A stretch of DNA of 64,000 nucleotides, taken from positions 620,001-684,000 of the forward strand of contig CAVRDJ010000001.1 in the NCBI GenBank assembly GCA_963719875.1, read 5' to 3'. The notes beneath the pieces are model-generated. The model was not told where the DNA came from, made no database searches, and saw only the letters and a list, made by a program, of their open reading frames with translations. The translations under genes and the position numbers were made by a program. Positions within the stretch are counted from its first letter, which is position 1. Every line of letters starts with the position of its first letter. Shown here piece after piece: positions 34,988-43,547 of this stretch. Source of the stretch: Palsa-360 sp963719875 (GTDB lineage: Bacteria; Acidobacteriota; Terriglobia; Acidiferrales; UBA7541).

Positions 34988-35564
34988 GGAAAGCTCCTTT
35001 GCGAAGTGAAATGCGCTGCAAGCAGCAGCTCTATGCTTTCGCAAAGGAACGTTCTCAGGGGGAATAGATCTTCAACTGGCACAGTGGCGAGCGCGATCCG
35101 TTATGCCGACGCGACTGCTGCACCACCACCTACCGCGTAGCGGTTTAGTCCAATCCCGTTTGAACGAAGCCGCTGGCGCGGCGGACGCTACGCGTGCGCA
35201 CACTCCGCGAGTCATGCCGCAACGTGGCGTCTTGATTCACCGTTTTCGTTTTCGCCTCATTTTGGCAACTGCCTTTAATTCAGTCAATTACAGCCAATAA
35301 TCGATTCAAATCCCACAGGGCCGCGTCCGCCGCAGACGCCAGCGGCTTCCTTCCAACGGCTTTATCGATCGCGCGCAGAGCAACTCGCCTAACCCTGCTC
35401 CTTCTCGAAAACGCGCGTCCGATAAAGCTCTATCGTTTATCAGGCGCTACCCGGCTTGGCTGGTGCGGACTCAAGTGATCGGTTGAGTTTGTTCGCGGAG
35501 TGATCGTAGGCTACTTTGGACTAGAAACTTGTCACAATTCTCCCTCGGGCGGCGTTGATATTTC
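34988..35564. other. Region between IS91-type element and sigma factor gene
   Basis: Gene-free. It begins with a probable leader of the integrase (ribosome binding site AAGGAG just above 34987) and probably contains an end of the element and the promoter of the ECF sigma gene. Short frames here (such as 35103-35300) show no gene features. No hairpin or tRNA was found. Confidence 0.4.
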
Positions 35565-36098
35565 ATGGGTGCACGGAGCGAAGCCGTTGATCGCATGAAG
35601 GCCGATGAAGCGCCGTTCGATTTCGAGGCGACTTTTCGCGCTCAGTATGCGCGCATTGCCACCGTCATTGCCAGAGTCGTACGAGACCCGGCGCGGGCCG
35701 AGGAACTCGCGGTTGAGGTGTTTCTGAAATTTTGGCGGACACCGCAAGCTCACAGCGAAAAGGCTGGAGGCTGGCTCTACAAGGTGGCGGTACGAAAGGG
35801 TTTGGATGAGCTGCGGCGCAGAACCCGCCGCACCCGCTATGAACACCTACTCGGATTCGTCAGAGTCCCAACCCCAGAGGAAATCTGTGCGGCCACTGAG
35901 GAGCAGGAGGGGGTGCGCCTTGTGCTGGCCGTCATGGAGAGGCGCCAAGCCGAATTGTTGCTTCTGTATAGCCATGGACTCAGCTACGAGGAAATTGCAT
36001 CCGCCCTCGATCTGAAGTCCGTTTCGATTGGAACCCTTCTCAATCGTGCACAACAGATCTTCCGAAAGGAGTACACCAAGAGATATGGAGAACAATAG
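35565..36098 (+). CDS. ECF-type RNA polymerase sigma factor
   Basis: A 177-aa sigma-70 family protein. Region 2 (about residues 20-85, FRAQYARIATVIARVVRDPA to VEVFLKFWRTP) and region 4 (LLYSHGLSYEEIASALDL, then VSIGTLLNRAQQIFRK) are clear, and regions 1 and 3 are missing, as in ECF sigmas. The start at 35565 has no strong ribosome binding site, and an in-frame ATG at 35595 is an alternative. The next gene begins within it (14-bp overlap), which fits a sigma/anti-sigma arrangement. It probably responds to an envelope or redox signal. Confidence 0.85.
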   Translation: MGARSEAVDRMKADEAPFDFEATFRAQYARIATVIARVVRDPARAEELAVEVFLKFWRTPQAHSEKAGGWLYKVAVRKGLDELRRRTRRTRYEHLLGFVRVPTPEEICAATEEQEGVRLVLAVMERRQAELLLLYSHGLSYEEIASALDLKSVSIGTLLNRAQQIFRKEYTKRYGEQ

Positions 36099-36783
36099 TC
36101 AAGTGAATGTAGCCGGCTGGGTCAGCCACCGTCTGGCTGAGCTTGATCCTGACGGCGAGTGGCAACCGGACGTAGCGCGGGCGCTCTCGCTTTTCAAGGA
36201 GCAGCGTGCACGGGCAGACTTGCGCACAAAAAAACTGGCCTGGGCGGCAGCAGCCTTTGTGGCCGCGTGCACCTTTCCACTCGCATTCCCGAAGCCCCGC
36301 GTGCTTGCCCAACGTTGCGTGGCTGCGTGCCAGAATCTTTTCGCCGATTCTCCGAAAGTGGCGAGCCTCTCGGGAACGGCACCGGACTTCAGCTTGCACG
36401 ATGCCACCGGAGCCGACATCCGGTTGGCTGCCTACAGGGGCAAGGTGGTTCTGCTGAACTTTTGGGCTACGTGGTGCCTGCCCTGCAAGACGGAGATCCC
36501 CTGGTTTTCGGAATTCGAGCAGGCCTACTCGAACCGGGGATTCTCGGTGATTGGGGTTTCGATGGACGAAGACGGCTGGAAGTCTGTAAGGCCCTACATG
36601 GAGGCACAGCAGATGAAATACCCCGTAGGACTTGGGGACGAGGACTTGGCAAAGCTGTACGGTGTCAATTCTTTGCCCATGACGTTGCTGATCGACCGGG
36701 AAGGAAGGGTCGCAGGTAAGCATGTCGGAATTGTGAGCAAGAGCGACTACGAAAACGAGATCATTCGACTCCTGGGGAAATAG
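36085..36783 (+). CDS. TlpA-like thioredoxin-fold protein with N-terminal anti-sigma-like region
   Basis: The product has 232 aa from the ATG at 36085, which lies inside the sigma gene (14-bp overlap), so it is translationally coupled. Residues 1-48 are soluble and charged (WVSHRLAELDPDGEWQPDV), placed as the cytoplasmic part of an anti-sigma factor would be. A single transmembrane helix spans about residues 51-68. A TlpA/ResA-like periplasmic thioredoxin domain follows with TAPDFSLHDATG and the active-site WATWCLPCKTE (Cys131-Cys134). The layout suggests a redox sensor that holds the sigma factor until the CxxC is oxidised, but the first part could be only a tail. Confidence 0.75.
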   Translation: MENNSQVNVAGWVSHRLAELDPDGEWQPDVARALSLFKEQRARADLRTKKLAWAAAAFVAACTFPLAFPKPRVLAQRCVAACQNLFADSPKVASLSGTAPDFSLHDATGADIRLAAYRGKVVLLNFWATWCLPCKTEIPWFSEFEQAYSNRGFSVIGVSMDEDGWKSVRPYMEAQQMKYPVGLGDEDLAKLYGVNSLPMTLLIDREGRVAGKHVGIVSKSDYENEIIRLLGK

Positions 36784-37350
36784 TGGGATCACCCTGGATG
36801 AATCGGGGCGACTCATGGCCACATCCTGATAATCCCTGCCAGCTCAACCAGTCGATGCAACACCTTCTAATCGGTTGATCTGACAATACTTCCCCTCGAG
36901 AATCGATCCGAACGGCAGTATTCAACTTAAATCTAAACAGGTAAGAGTGCTTTTTGAATCATCGCTCGCGAACGTAATCAGCCTCGTAGACTCCTACAAG
37001 AAGACTTCGAGCAAGTGTTGCATCGACCCATTGAGGCCGCCTCGTCTATCGGGATTTGGGAGATTCAAACCGAGCGGGACCGGAAGTTGGAGGCGGCGAG
37101 GCAAGAGCTCATGCTTTCGGATGAAAGAGAAGCCCAAAACGGAAATTCCGGCTTACTCGTCCGCGGCGCACTGGTAGTACCAGCCTTACTACTATCATTT
37201 TGATGCTTGACTGCCTTCATACTCCAGCAGGAGACTGCGCGCACCCGTTTCTGCGTCAGGTCTATGTCGCCGTTCCTAAGCGCGAGGTTACGTCCTTTAC
37301 CTATCCAGCCAGGGACGGCGTTGCACCTCTCTCGTCAAAGGAGAACGAAT
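36784..37350. other. Gene-free region before the secreted protein gene
   Basis: About 570 bp. A short frame at 37015-37203 reads EAASSIGIWEIQTERDRKLE and could be the remainder of a coding sequence, but it has no start signal. The right end has the strong ribosome binding site (AAAGGAGAACGAAT) of the next gene. Confidence 0.4.
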
Positions 37351-37884
37351 ATGAAGCAGTTCAGTAAAATAATGTTACTTGTAATGGGTTTTGTTTTTGT
37401 CGCTTTTGTTGTGACTTCCTTGCCGCAACGTGTGAAAGCTGACCACCCAGACAATTCGTCGACCGGCAACCACGTGCTCCTGAACTGTACAACGTATAAC
37501 CCGACCACTGGCTGCACTGCGTGGACTAGAACGCTCGCAGACGGCAGCACCGTTGCGTTTACAAGTGTCCCCCCGGGTGCGAACCTGGTAATCACAGACT
37601 TCGAGTTCAACGATATTTCCGAGGAGGGACGAGCAGGCGGAGCAGCTCTCTGTACTCTGGATAACGCCCTATCGCCCAACAACATCCTAATGCAGGCTTA
37701 CGCCCTGGGGAGTCCCGCTGGTCAGTTATTCGCGCTGGTCCACTCCGAAACTGGAGTTGCCGTTCAGAACATTCCCATAGCGGCCTGCTTTAATATTGAC
37801 CCTCCATTTAATGCTCCACAGTTCGGGTTTCTCAACACTCCCAACATACTTGTCCGCGGGTATATGGAAGGAATGGATCACTAA
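37351..37884 (+). CDS. Secreted protein of unknown function, 177 aa
   Basis: A strong ribosome binding site (AAGGAGAACGAAT) precedes the start. The signal peptide has a hydrophobic core IMLLVMGFVFVAFVVTSL and cleavage near KADHPD. The mature part contains four Cys (LLNCTTYNPTTGCTAW, AALCTLDNA and AACFNIDP), enough for two disulfides, and looks beta-rich (NLVITDFEFNDISEEGRAGG). I do not recognise the family. The ECF sigma/TlpA pair upstream does not necessarily control it. A possible extracellular binding protein. Confidence 0.65.
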   Translation: MKQFSKIMLLVMGFVFVAFVVTSLPQRVKADHPDNSSTGNHVLLNCTTYNPTTGCTAWTRTLADGSTVAFTSVPPGANLVITDFEFNDISEEGRAGGAALCTLDNALSPNNILMQAYALGSPAGQLFALVHSETGVAVQNIPIAACFNIDPPFNAPQFGFLNTPNILVRGYMEGMDH

Positions 37885-38465
37885 GGAGATTGGTCCGATG
37901 TGAAGTGAGTGTTTTTAGATTTCAATTACCCGGGGAACTCTTGAGTTAAACACCAAGGGCGCGCTCGATCAATTCGAGACCCGCGGTCTCCCGCCATCAC
38001 CCCTCCCCGGACAGATGCGCGAAGCAAGGCCAGACGGGCTGTCTGGCCTTGCTCTCGCCCGCCACGCCCATTCGGAGTCAACGCCCAGTTCCTGCCAAAC
38101 GTTTGAGCGCGGGCATATTGATTTGTCGACCAAACCGGTGCAGACTCGCCGGGAACATCGTTAATCGTCGCTTGGGCCGGCGCATACGCGAGGAGATAAT
38201 TTTAAACTCGTCGAGGAAGACGGCGTCCTCTTCACGGGGGATGAGATGATTAACCGATTTTTCCCAGTCTTTCCCGATGCGCGTGCGAGTGGAAAAAACC
38301 GGCTGGATCGCGGATGCAGTCAAGCGCTTTTGCTCGGAATCCCACTAGCTTTTTGCGAAGGGCGGCTGTCCACGGTGCAGGCCAATGAAGCGATCTTCGA
38401 CTCCCGAAGGCAGGCAGCAGGTTGTTCAGGACGATTCTGAAAACGAGCGATAGGAGGAATACGAC
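37885..38465. other. Gene-free region with a strong hairpin
   Basis: About 580 bp. Bases 38024-38052 form a perfect 12-bp hairpin reported separately. Short frames overlapping 38050-38320 on both strands have no start signal or family features and were left out. The end holds AGGAGG before the RidA start at 38466. Confidence 0.45.
38024..38052. terminator. Perfect 12-bp hairpin, possible terminator
   Basis: GCAAGGCCAGAC (38024-38035) and GTCTGGCCTTGC (38041-38052) pair perfectly around a 5-nt loop (GGGCT). It lies 139 bp past the secreted-protein stop and could end its transcript. No T run follows, so factor-dependent or bidirectional action is as likely. Confidence 0.55.
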
Positions 38466-38951
38466 ATGAAGCGAAGAGCATTTCTCGGCAAGGCCGTCGC
38501 GACCGGACTGGTCGCAGCGGTTGGACCTAGTGTAGCCACCAGTTCCGATAACAAGACGGCTGAAACCTCGAGACCAAAGCTCCGCGCCATTTCGACGGAT
38601 CGGGCGCCAAAACCCGTCGGACCTTTCTCTCAGGCGATCAAGGCCAACGGATTCGTTTTCGTCGCGGGTATAACCGCCCGCGACCCGAAGACCGGCCAGG
38701 TGATTGAAGACGACATCACCCCTCAGACGGAACTGGTTATGGAAAACATCAAGGCCATCCTCGAAGCGGCCGATTCGTCGCTCGATCGCACGGTGAAGAC
38801 GACCGTGTATTTGAAAGACATGAACGATTTTGACGCCATGGGAAAAGTGTACAGCCGCTATTTCCCAGCACATCCACCGGCGCGCGTCACCGTCCAGGTA
38901 TCCCAGTTGCACGGCGGGCGCATCGAAATCGAACTCCTCGCCCTGGCATGA
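38466..38951 (+). CDS. RidA-family protein with Tat-like signal
   Basis: A 161-aa protein preceded by AGGAGGAATACGAC. The N-terminus KRRAFLGKAVATGL is a twin-arginine (Tat) type signal (RRAFLGK), so the protein is probably exported folded. The mature part is a RidA/YjgF domain: GPFSQAIKANGFVFVAGI, then LVMENIKAILEAADSSLD and RVTVQVSQLHGGRIEIELLA. RidA proteins deaminate reactive enamines and imines, but the exported ones have not been assigned. The final Arg-Ile-Glu-Ile-Glu matches the catalytic Arg/Glu end of the family. It precedes a Tat-exported amidohydrolase by 88 bp, so the two may act together outside the cytoplasm. Confidence 0.83.
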   Translation: MKRRAFLGKAVATGLVAAVGPSVATSSDNKTAETSRPKLRAISTDRAPKPVGPFSQAIKANGFVFVAGITARDPKTGQVIEDDITPQTELVMENIKAILEAADSSLDRTVKTTVYLKDMNDFDAMGKVYSRYFPAHPPARVTVQVSQLHGGRIEIELLALA

Positions 38952-39039
38952 GCGGGACTTTTTCGGCTCGAGCAGGGATGGAACCTGGGGATTCCACTAG
39001 TTGTCACCATTAGTGACGAATTGAACGAAGAGGCCTTTC

Positions 39040-40293
39040 ATGATGACGCGCCGCCAGTTTTCTAAATTGATCGTCGGGTCGAGCCTGCTGGCATCCGTTG
39101 ATTTCGGCGAGAAGAGCGGGCCGCTTGCTCATCCTGCTCAGAGTGCGAATCCGGATTATGATCTGCTGATCAAGGGCGGGACGGTCATCGACCCGGGACA
39201 AAATCTTCATGCTGCTCTTGATGTGGCCGTGAAGAACGGCAAGATTTTGCAACTCTCGCCCGACATTCCCGCGGCTCGGGCGCGCAGCGTTGTTTCAGCC
39301 AAGGGAAAGATCGTGACCCCAGGGCTCATCGATTCCCATGTGCACGTCTTTGAGAGTATGGGGCCGATTACAGTGAATGCGGATCTCTATTGCCTGAATC
39401 GGGGCGTTACCACGGTAGTGGACACCGGGTCGACAGGGTACGCGGGCATCGCCGCATTCAAGAAGTACATCATCGGGTCCTCGGCGACTCGGATCTACGC
39501 CCTGCTGGACATCAATGGCTTCGGAGTGATGATGGGCCTCGCGGGAGAATATGGAAATCTCAATTGGGTGAATCCGCAATCTACCGTGCGGGCAGCCGAG
39601 GAAAACAAACCAGAAGTCGTGGGAATTAAGTGCCGGCTCTCCAGGGAAACCACCGGGCCAAACGATCTAGAAGTCCTCAAACGAGCGCTGGACGCGGCGG
39701 AAACATCTCGCCTGCCCCTGATGGTGCATATCGGGGATTCCTATTCGCCGCTGCCGGAGATCGTCAAGCAAATGCGAAAAGGCGATGTGCTGACGCACTG
39801 CTTTAACGGGAGGCCAAACGGAATTCTCGATGCGAACGGGAAACTTTTGCCTGTGGTGCTGGACGCGCGCGAGCGAGGAGTTTTTTTCGACCTTGGCCAC
39901 GGCAGCAACAGCTTTGACTTTGACGTCGCAGAGAAGTGCATGCAGCAGAATTTTATTCCCGATACGATCAGCAGCGACCTCGCGACCACGAGCATAAATG
40001 GACCTACGTTTGACCTAGTCACAACCGCCTCAAAGTTCTTACTCCTCGGCCTGACCTTGAACCAGGTGATTGAACGCGTCACGGTGAGGCCGACGCGGGT
40101 GTTCAATTTCGGCGTTGAATTGGGCAGCCTGCGGCCCGGAACTGTGGCGGATATAAGCATCATTGAGGTCCGCGAAGGGTCGTTTGTTTTCGATGACACC
40201 GACGGAAAGAGACGGACGGGCCGGCAAAAGCTTCAGAGCGTGGCGGCGATTCGAGCCGGGCGGCTATATGTAAACCGAAGCGAGGACTCATGA
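39040..40293 (+). CDS. Tat-exported amidohydrolase/deacetylase family metallohydrolase
   Basis: A 417-aa protein. The N-terminus MMTRRQFSKLIVGSSLLAS is a Tat-type signal (TRRQFSK). The metallo-hydrolase layout follows: LLIKGGTVIDPGQNLHAALD, the metal site GLIDSHVHVFES, a likely carboxylated Lys region (VVGIKCRLS), VHIGDSYSP, LTHCFNG and a final SIIEVREGSF. This matches the dihydroorotase-like amidohydrolase/deacetylase family, which cleaves N-acyl or lactone bonds. It follows the RidA gene on the same strand and probably forms a two-gene export operon with it. The substrate is unknown. Confidence 0.85.
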   Translation: MMTRRQFSKLIVGSSLLASVDFGEKSGPLAHPAQSANPDYDLLIKGGTVIDPGQNLHAALDVAVKNGKILQLSPDIPAARARSVVSAKGKIVTPGLIDSHVHVFESMGPITVNADLYCLNRGVTTVVDTGSTGYAGIAAFKKYIIGSSATRIYALLDINGFGVMMGLAGEYGNLNWVNPQSTVRAAEENKPEVVGIKCRLSRETTGPNDLEVLKRALDAAETSRLPLMVHIGDSYSPLPEIVKQMRKGDVLTHCFNGRPNGILDANGKLLPVVLDARERGVFFDLGHGSNSFDFDVAEKCMQQNFIPDTISSDLATTSINGPTFDLVTTASKFLLLGLTLNQVIERVTVRPTRVFNFGVELGSLRPGTVADISIIEVREGSFVFDDTDGKRRTGRQKLQSVAAIRAGRLYVNRSEDS

Positions 40294-40470
40294 ATTTAGC
40301 AGGCTCATTGTTTAAAGACGTCTGGAACCCTCATCCGTCCGATAATGCCGTGCTCAAGGCTATGTCAAGGTTGGGTGGGGACAAAATTGGGCGTATGCAA
40401 AATGAAGTTCCGCGGTTGCCGGTTGCGACCGACGTGGTAAGCGTCGTACACTGGGGCAATTGTAAACCGT

Positions 40471-40513
40471 GCGCCCGTAGCTCAGCTGGATAGAGCGTCT
40501 GGCTACGAACCAG
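40471..40513 (+). tRNA. Truncated tRNA-Arg(ACG), 5' half only
   Basis: The 43 bp match the 5' part of bacterial tRNA-Arg(ACG): acceptor strand GCGCCCG, D arm AGCTCAGCTGGATAGAGC, and the anticodon arm CTGG-CTACGAA-CCAG. The base after CCAG no longer fits, and no T arm or 3' acceptor strand follows. The gene is therefore cut near tRNA position 42-43, just past the anticodon stem, and is not functional. This is a typical place for integrase-mediated recombination. I did not find the missing 3' half elsewhere in the window. Confidence 0.7.
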
Positions 40514-41484
40514 CTAAGCAAATACTATAAGCCTTTTCTCTGGCGTCGCTTACGGGCAAAACTATTCGTTACTTGCCTTCTGAATTGTACCGAGGATGTA
40601 CCGAAATATCGTACCAACACAAGGGCACGGTTTGGGGCCTAGAAGGCCCTAGTTTTGGCCCCATCTTTTTCCTCGCGAGGCTTTCCCTCGTTGAAGGCGA
40701 AGCGCCCCCCCGCCTACGAATATCTGCTTGCAGGGGCTTGATTTGAACCAACGAGTTCCACCACTCAGTAACGCCCCTACTCACAAAGCAGATGCCCATA
40801 ATTGAGTGGTACGCTCGCCTCGCGAGCAGGAATCGGGAAACTACCTGATTTGAGTCCGTCGAAGAATTCTTCGAACACTATTTTTAATCTGTGCCGTTTA
40901 CATTCGGCCCGGGCTAGCATCTGCCGGAAGAGTACGAAAAACACTCAATGACACGCTCTGGCAAGCTTCGCGGGCTCAACGATAATCCTTTCCAGAGATA
41001 CGTCGGGAGAAATTGCAAGACTCTAAAGTGCAAGGCGTCAGTGAATGGATTGGTGTGCCAGTGTGCCAATTCAAATTATCTCACAAAGGGGTTCACCCCG
41101 GCATTTCGCTAACTCGTGGAGTGAACCCCTATTTTGAGACAACTTCTGAGTCTCTCTAGGGTGTGCAGCAATCGCAACCCAATTTCGAAGTGCGAACGTC
41201 TAACCAACCCTCTCGCAGAATGAGGGAATTGAGAGCCAGGGCGGTGACGGGTCCTCCCCAACTGATTCCCCATATGGCATTGACAAGGAATCGCGCCAGT
41301 GCGATCCAAGCCATGTAGGCGCATAAAGCAGACTGAGGCGCATCCGCCTTCAAAGACGATAGCCGTTCAGCACGACCTGCTGCAGCTCAACGGCAATTGG
41401 AGAACGTTTCCCGGTCGGTATTCTCATGGTCTTCCCGAATGCTCCACCTTGAATGTAATCTATATCCAACTTCGTCCGCCTCAC
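40514..41484. other. Gene-free region after the tRNA fragment
   Basis: About 970 bp. Open frames are short and lack gene features. It contains an inverted repeat at 41087-41130. The stretch near 40725-40760 reads, on the minus strand, GGTTCAAATCAAGCCCC, which looks like a tRNA T-arm, but the stem is imperfect. It is most likely decayed mobile DNA. Confidence 0.5.
41087..41130. repeat. Inverted repeat, 10-bp perfect core, extended imperfectly
   Basis: AGGGGTTCAC (41087-41096) and GTGAACCCCT (41121-41130) pair perfectly, and the sequence outside continues to pair imperfectly (ATCTCA on the left with TGAGAC on the right). The two halves face each other with 24 bp between them, like the ends of a small insertion element joined together, or a hairpin. 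Confidence 0.6.
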
Positions 41485-41949
41485 TTATGGCTGGAGGCCC
41501 CGCTTGGTAGCAGTCATGGTTGCAAGGAACAGAGCGGGGTACCTCAACCAAAAGTATGACCAAAAGGCCATTTCATAAACTCTGGTCAATCTCCTCCGCC
41601 GCATTCGATCCCAGAAGCCGTCGATTGCGAGTAGACCGATTGAGAACAGGATTAGGACTGAGAACGCCCAGAACATGCGGATAGGCGAAACAATGGTGTC
41701 ATTGTCTTGCCGCTCGTAATTGAACACATCTATTGTGTTTAAGTAAGTCAGCAAAATGGCCGCCAGATATCGAATCCACGAATATGCCTCATATTCAGCG
41801 CGTTCAGATCGCATTCCGAGTCTACCGGGCCGAGCCTGTACGTCGAGACCTCGTTGCTTCTTCTTTTCCCAATCGAAGTCGGCCAATATGAAGAAGAACC
41901 AAAACAAGGTCACATTGGCAGCTTCGAGCAATGACAAGCCACGTGACAT
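41485..41949 (-). CDS. Putative membrane protein of unknown function
   Basis: The product has 154 aa from the ATG at 41949 with GAGG about 10 nt upstream. A GTG at 41967 is the alternative. Four hydrophobic segments are visible: NVTLFWFFFILADF, YLAAILLTYL, WAFSVLILFSIGLLAID and WLRYPALFLATM, separated by basic loops. No family or motif recognised. Its hydrophobic pattern is regular enough to look coding, but there is no supporting context, and it lies next to a decayed mobile region. Confidence 0.4.
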   Translation of the reverse strand: MSRGLSLLEAANVTLFWFFFILADFDWEKKKQRGLDVQARPGRLGMRSERAEYEAYSWIRYLAAILLTYLNTIDVFNYERQDNDTIVSPIRMFWAFSVLILFSIGLLAIDGFWDRMRRRRLTRVYEMAFWSYFWLRYPALFLATMTATKRGLQP

Positions 41950-42049
41950 CGCCTTGCACCTCTTCACAAATTCAGTAGCACCGGGTCGCGCCGACCCGCG
42001 GTTTGCGCATCTAGAGCTTTACTAACGACCTCCGTACCCATGTTCGAGG

Positions 42050-43534
42050 TTAGTTCTTAGGTATATCCGTGCGATTCCACCAGCCGCCGCCAAGAGCCTG
42101 AAAGAGAGCGGCGGTATCGGCATAACGGTTGGCCTGGGCCTGAACGAGGTTGATGACCGATTGCTGATAAGTTTGCTCGGCGCTTAAGACCGCCAGGTAA
42201 TTGACATATCCCGACTGATATTGCTTTTGGGCTAAATCAAGCGTCACCGCAGCGGCATCTTTAGCGGTAGCTGCGGCTTTCAGACCATCAGCGTCCTGTT
42301 GGAGCGCATTGAGCGTGTCAGCAACATTCTGAAAGGCGGTCAATACCGTGCTCCGGTACTGTTCGGCGGCCTCGGTATACGCGGCTTTCGCTGCACGCTC
42401 GCGATGCAACAGAGTGCCGCCGTCGAAGATGGGCTGTGTGACGCCTGCACCTAGGTCCCAAAAGCCCGTGCCGCCCGCGAAGATCCGGCTGAACGCCAAT
42501 GACATACTGCCTACGTCTCCAGTCAGAGCAAAACTCGGAAGACGATTCGCAACTGCAACTCCAATTTGGGCGCTGGCGGAGTGTAGGTTTTGCTCCGCTT
42601 GCTGCACATCCGGACGTTGTTCAACGAGTTGCGAAGGAAGACTCACGGGCAATTCCTGCGGTAGTTGCAGACCTGAAAGCTCAAATTTCTCGGGCAAGTC
42701 GTGGTCGGGGAACCCGCCAGACAGCGCAGTTAGGAGGTCACGCTGTTGAGCCAATTGCTTGAGCAGCGGTGGCAAGGTGGCAGCGACCTGGGCTAGCTGC
42801 GATTCCTGCGTCGCCACATCGAGCCTGCTCACATATCCCTTCGCATACTGGTTGCGCAAAATCTCCAGCATGTTCGTATTGATGGTGATCAGTTCGTGCG
42901 CTGCGTCAATCTGAGCCCGCAAGGACGCCTCTTGAATAGCGGCGGCGACGACGTTTGAGCTCAAGGTGATATGCGTTGCGACCAAGGCGAAACGCGCTTG
43001 TTGTTCCTGCGCCTTGAGCGATTCCACGGTTCGCCGATTCAGACCGAAAACATCCGGCACGAACGAAACGCTGACCTGCGGCGTGTAAAGGCTGTAGTAG
43101 AGGTTCCCGGAAGCCGTGAACGGTGAAACGTCCTCCGATGTCTTTGAGTGGCTTGCGGAAAAACCGCCTGCGAGATTGGGATAGTAGACGCCGCGTTGCG
43201 CCAGGACATTCTCTCTCGCCACCAACAGTGCGGCCTGCGCTGCCTTGATGTCGGGATTAGCCTTCAGTGACCCCTCGATCAAATCATTGAGCGGCGTCGA
43301 ATGAAACAATTTCCACCAATCTCCCGGAATGTCGCGCCCCTTAAAAAGCTGTTGTGCTTCTCCACCAGAGACATTAGCGGCACTGCTCGTAGTCACAATC
43401 GGATTGGGTGTATATCCGCTCACAGCCGGGGCTGCTGGCCTCTTGAAGTTAGGCCCAACTGCGCAACCAGCAGTGAGTAGTAAGACAGAGATCACGATGA
43501 AGGAGGTGAGGCGTGATTTGCCAATCAGTATCAT
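42050..43534 (-). CDS. RND efflux outer-membrane factor (NodT-type lipoprotein)
   Basis: A 494-aa protein with a lipobox signal (LLLTAGC, Cys near residue 24) and the typical start VGPNFKRPAAP. Two repeated outer-membrane-factor domains follow, with the helical coils LEGSLKANPDIKAAQAALL and FALTGDVGSMS and a C-terminal SAEQTYQQSVINLVQAQANR. It forms the TolC-like trimer channel of the RND pump. It is the last gene of the minus-strand operon adaptor, pump, small protein, channel, with a 13-bp gap to the small secreted protein. The nature of the pump suggests metal export. Confidence 0.92.
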   Translation of the reverse strand: MILIGKSRLTSFIVISVLLLTAGCAVGPNFKRPAAPAVSGYTPNPIVTTSSAANVSGGEAQQLFKGRDIPGDWWKLFHSTPLNDLIEGSLKANPDIKAAQAALLVARENVLAQRGVYYPNLAGGFSASHSKTSEDVSPFTASGNLYYSLYTPQVSVSFVPDVFGLNRRTVESLKAQEQQARFALVATHITLSSNVVAAAIQEASLRAQIDAAHELITINTNMLEILRNQYAKGYVSRLDVATQESQLAQVAATLPPLLKQLAQQRDLLTALSGGFPDHDLPEKFELSGLQLPQELPVSLPSQLVEQRPDVQQAEQNLHSASAQIGVAVANRLPSFALTGDVGSMSLAFSRIFAGGTGFWDLGAGVTQPIFDGGTLLHRERAAKAAYTEAAEQYRSTVLTAFQNVADTLNALQQDADGLKAAATAKDAAAVTLDLAQKQYQSGYVNYLAVLSAEQTYQQSVINLVQAQANRYADTAALFQALGGGWWNRTDIPKN

Positions 43535-43547
43535 ACGAATCCATTCC

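Noticed and set aside
38078..38323. Minus-strand frame near the 12-bp hairpin, and the overlapping plus-strand frame at 38049-38249
   Set aside because: Neither has a start signal or a recognised family. They overlap each other on opposite strands and lie in a gap with clear hairpin structure.
40569..40799. Minus-strand frame after the tRNA fragment, with a T-arm-like GGTTCAAATC
   Set aside because: The T-arm stem is imperfect and the rest does not fold as a tRNA; the coding frame is typical of random sequence.
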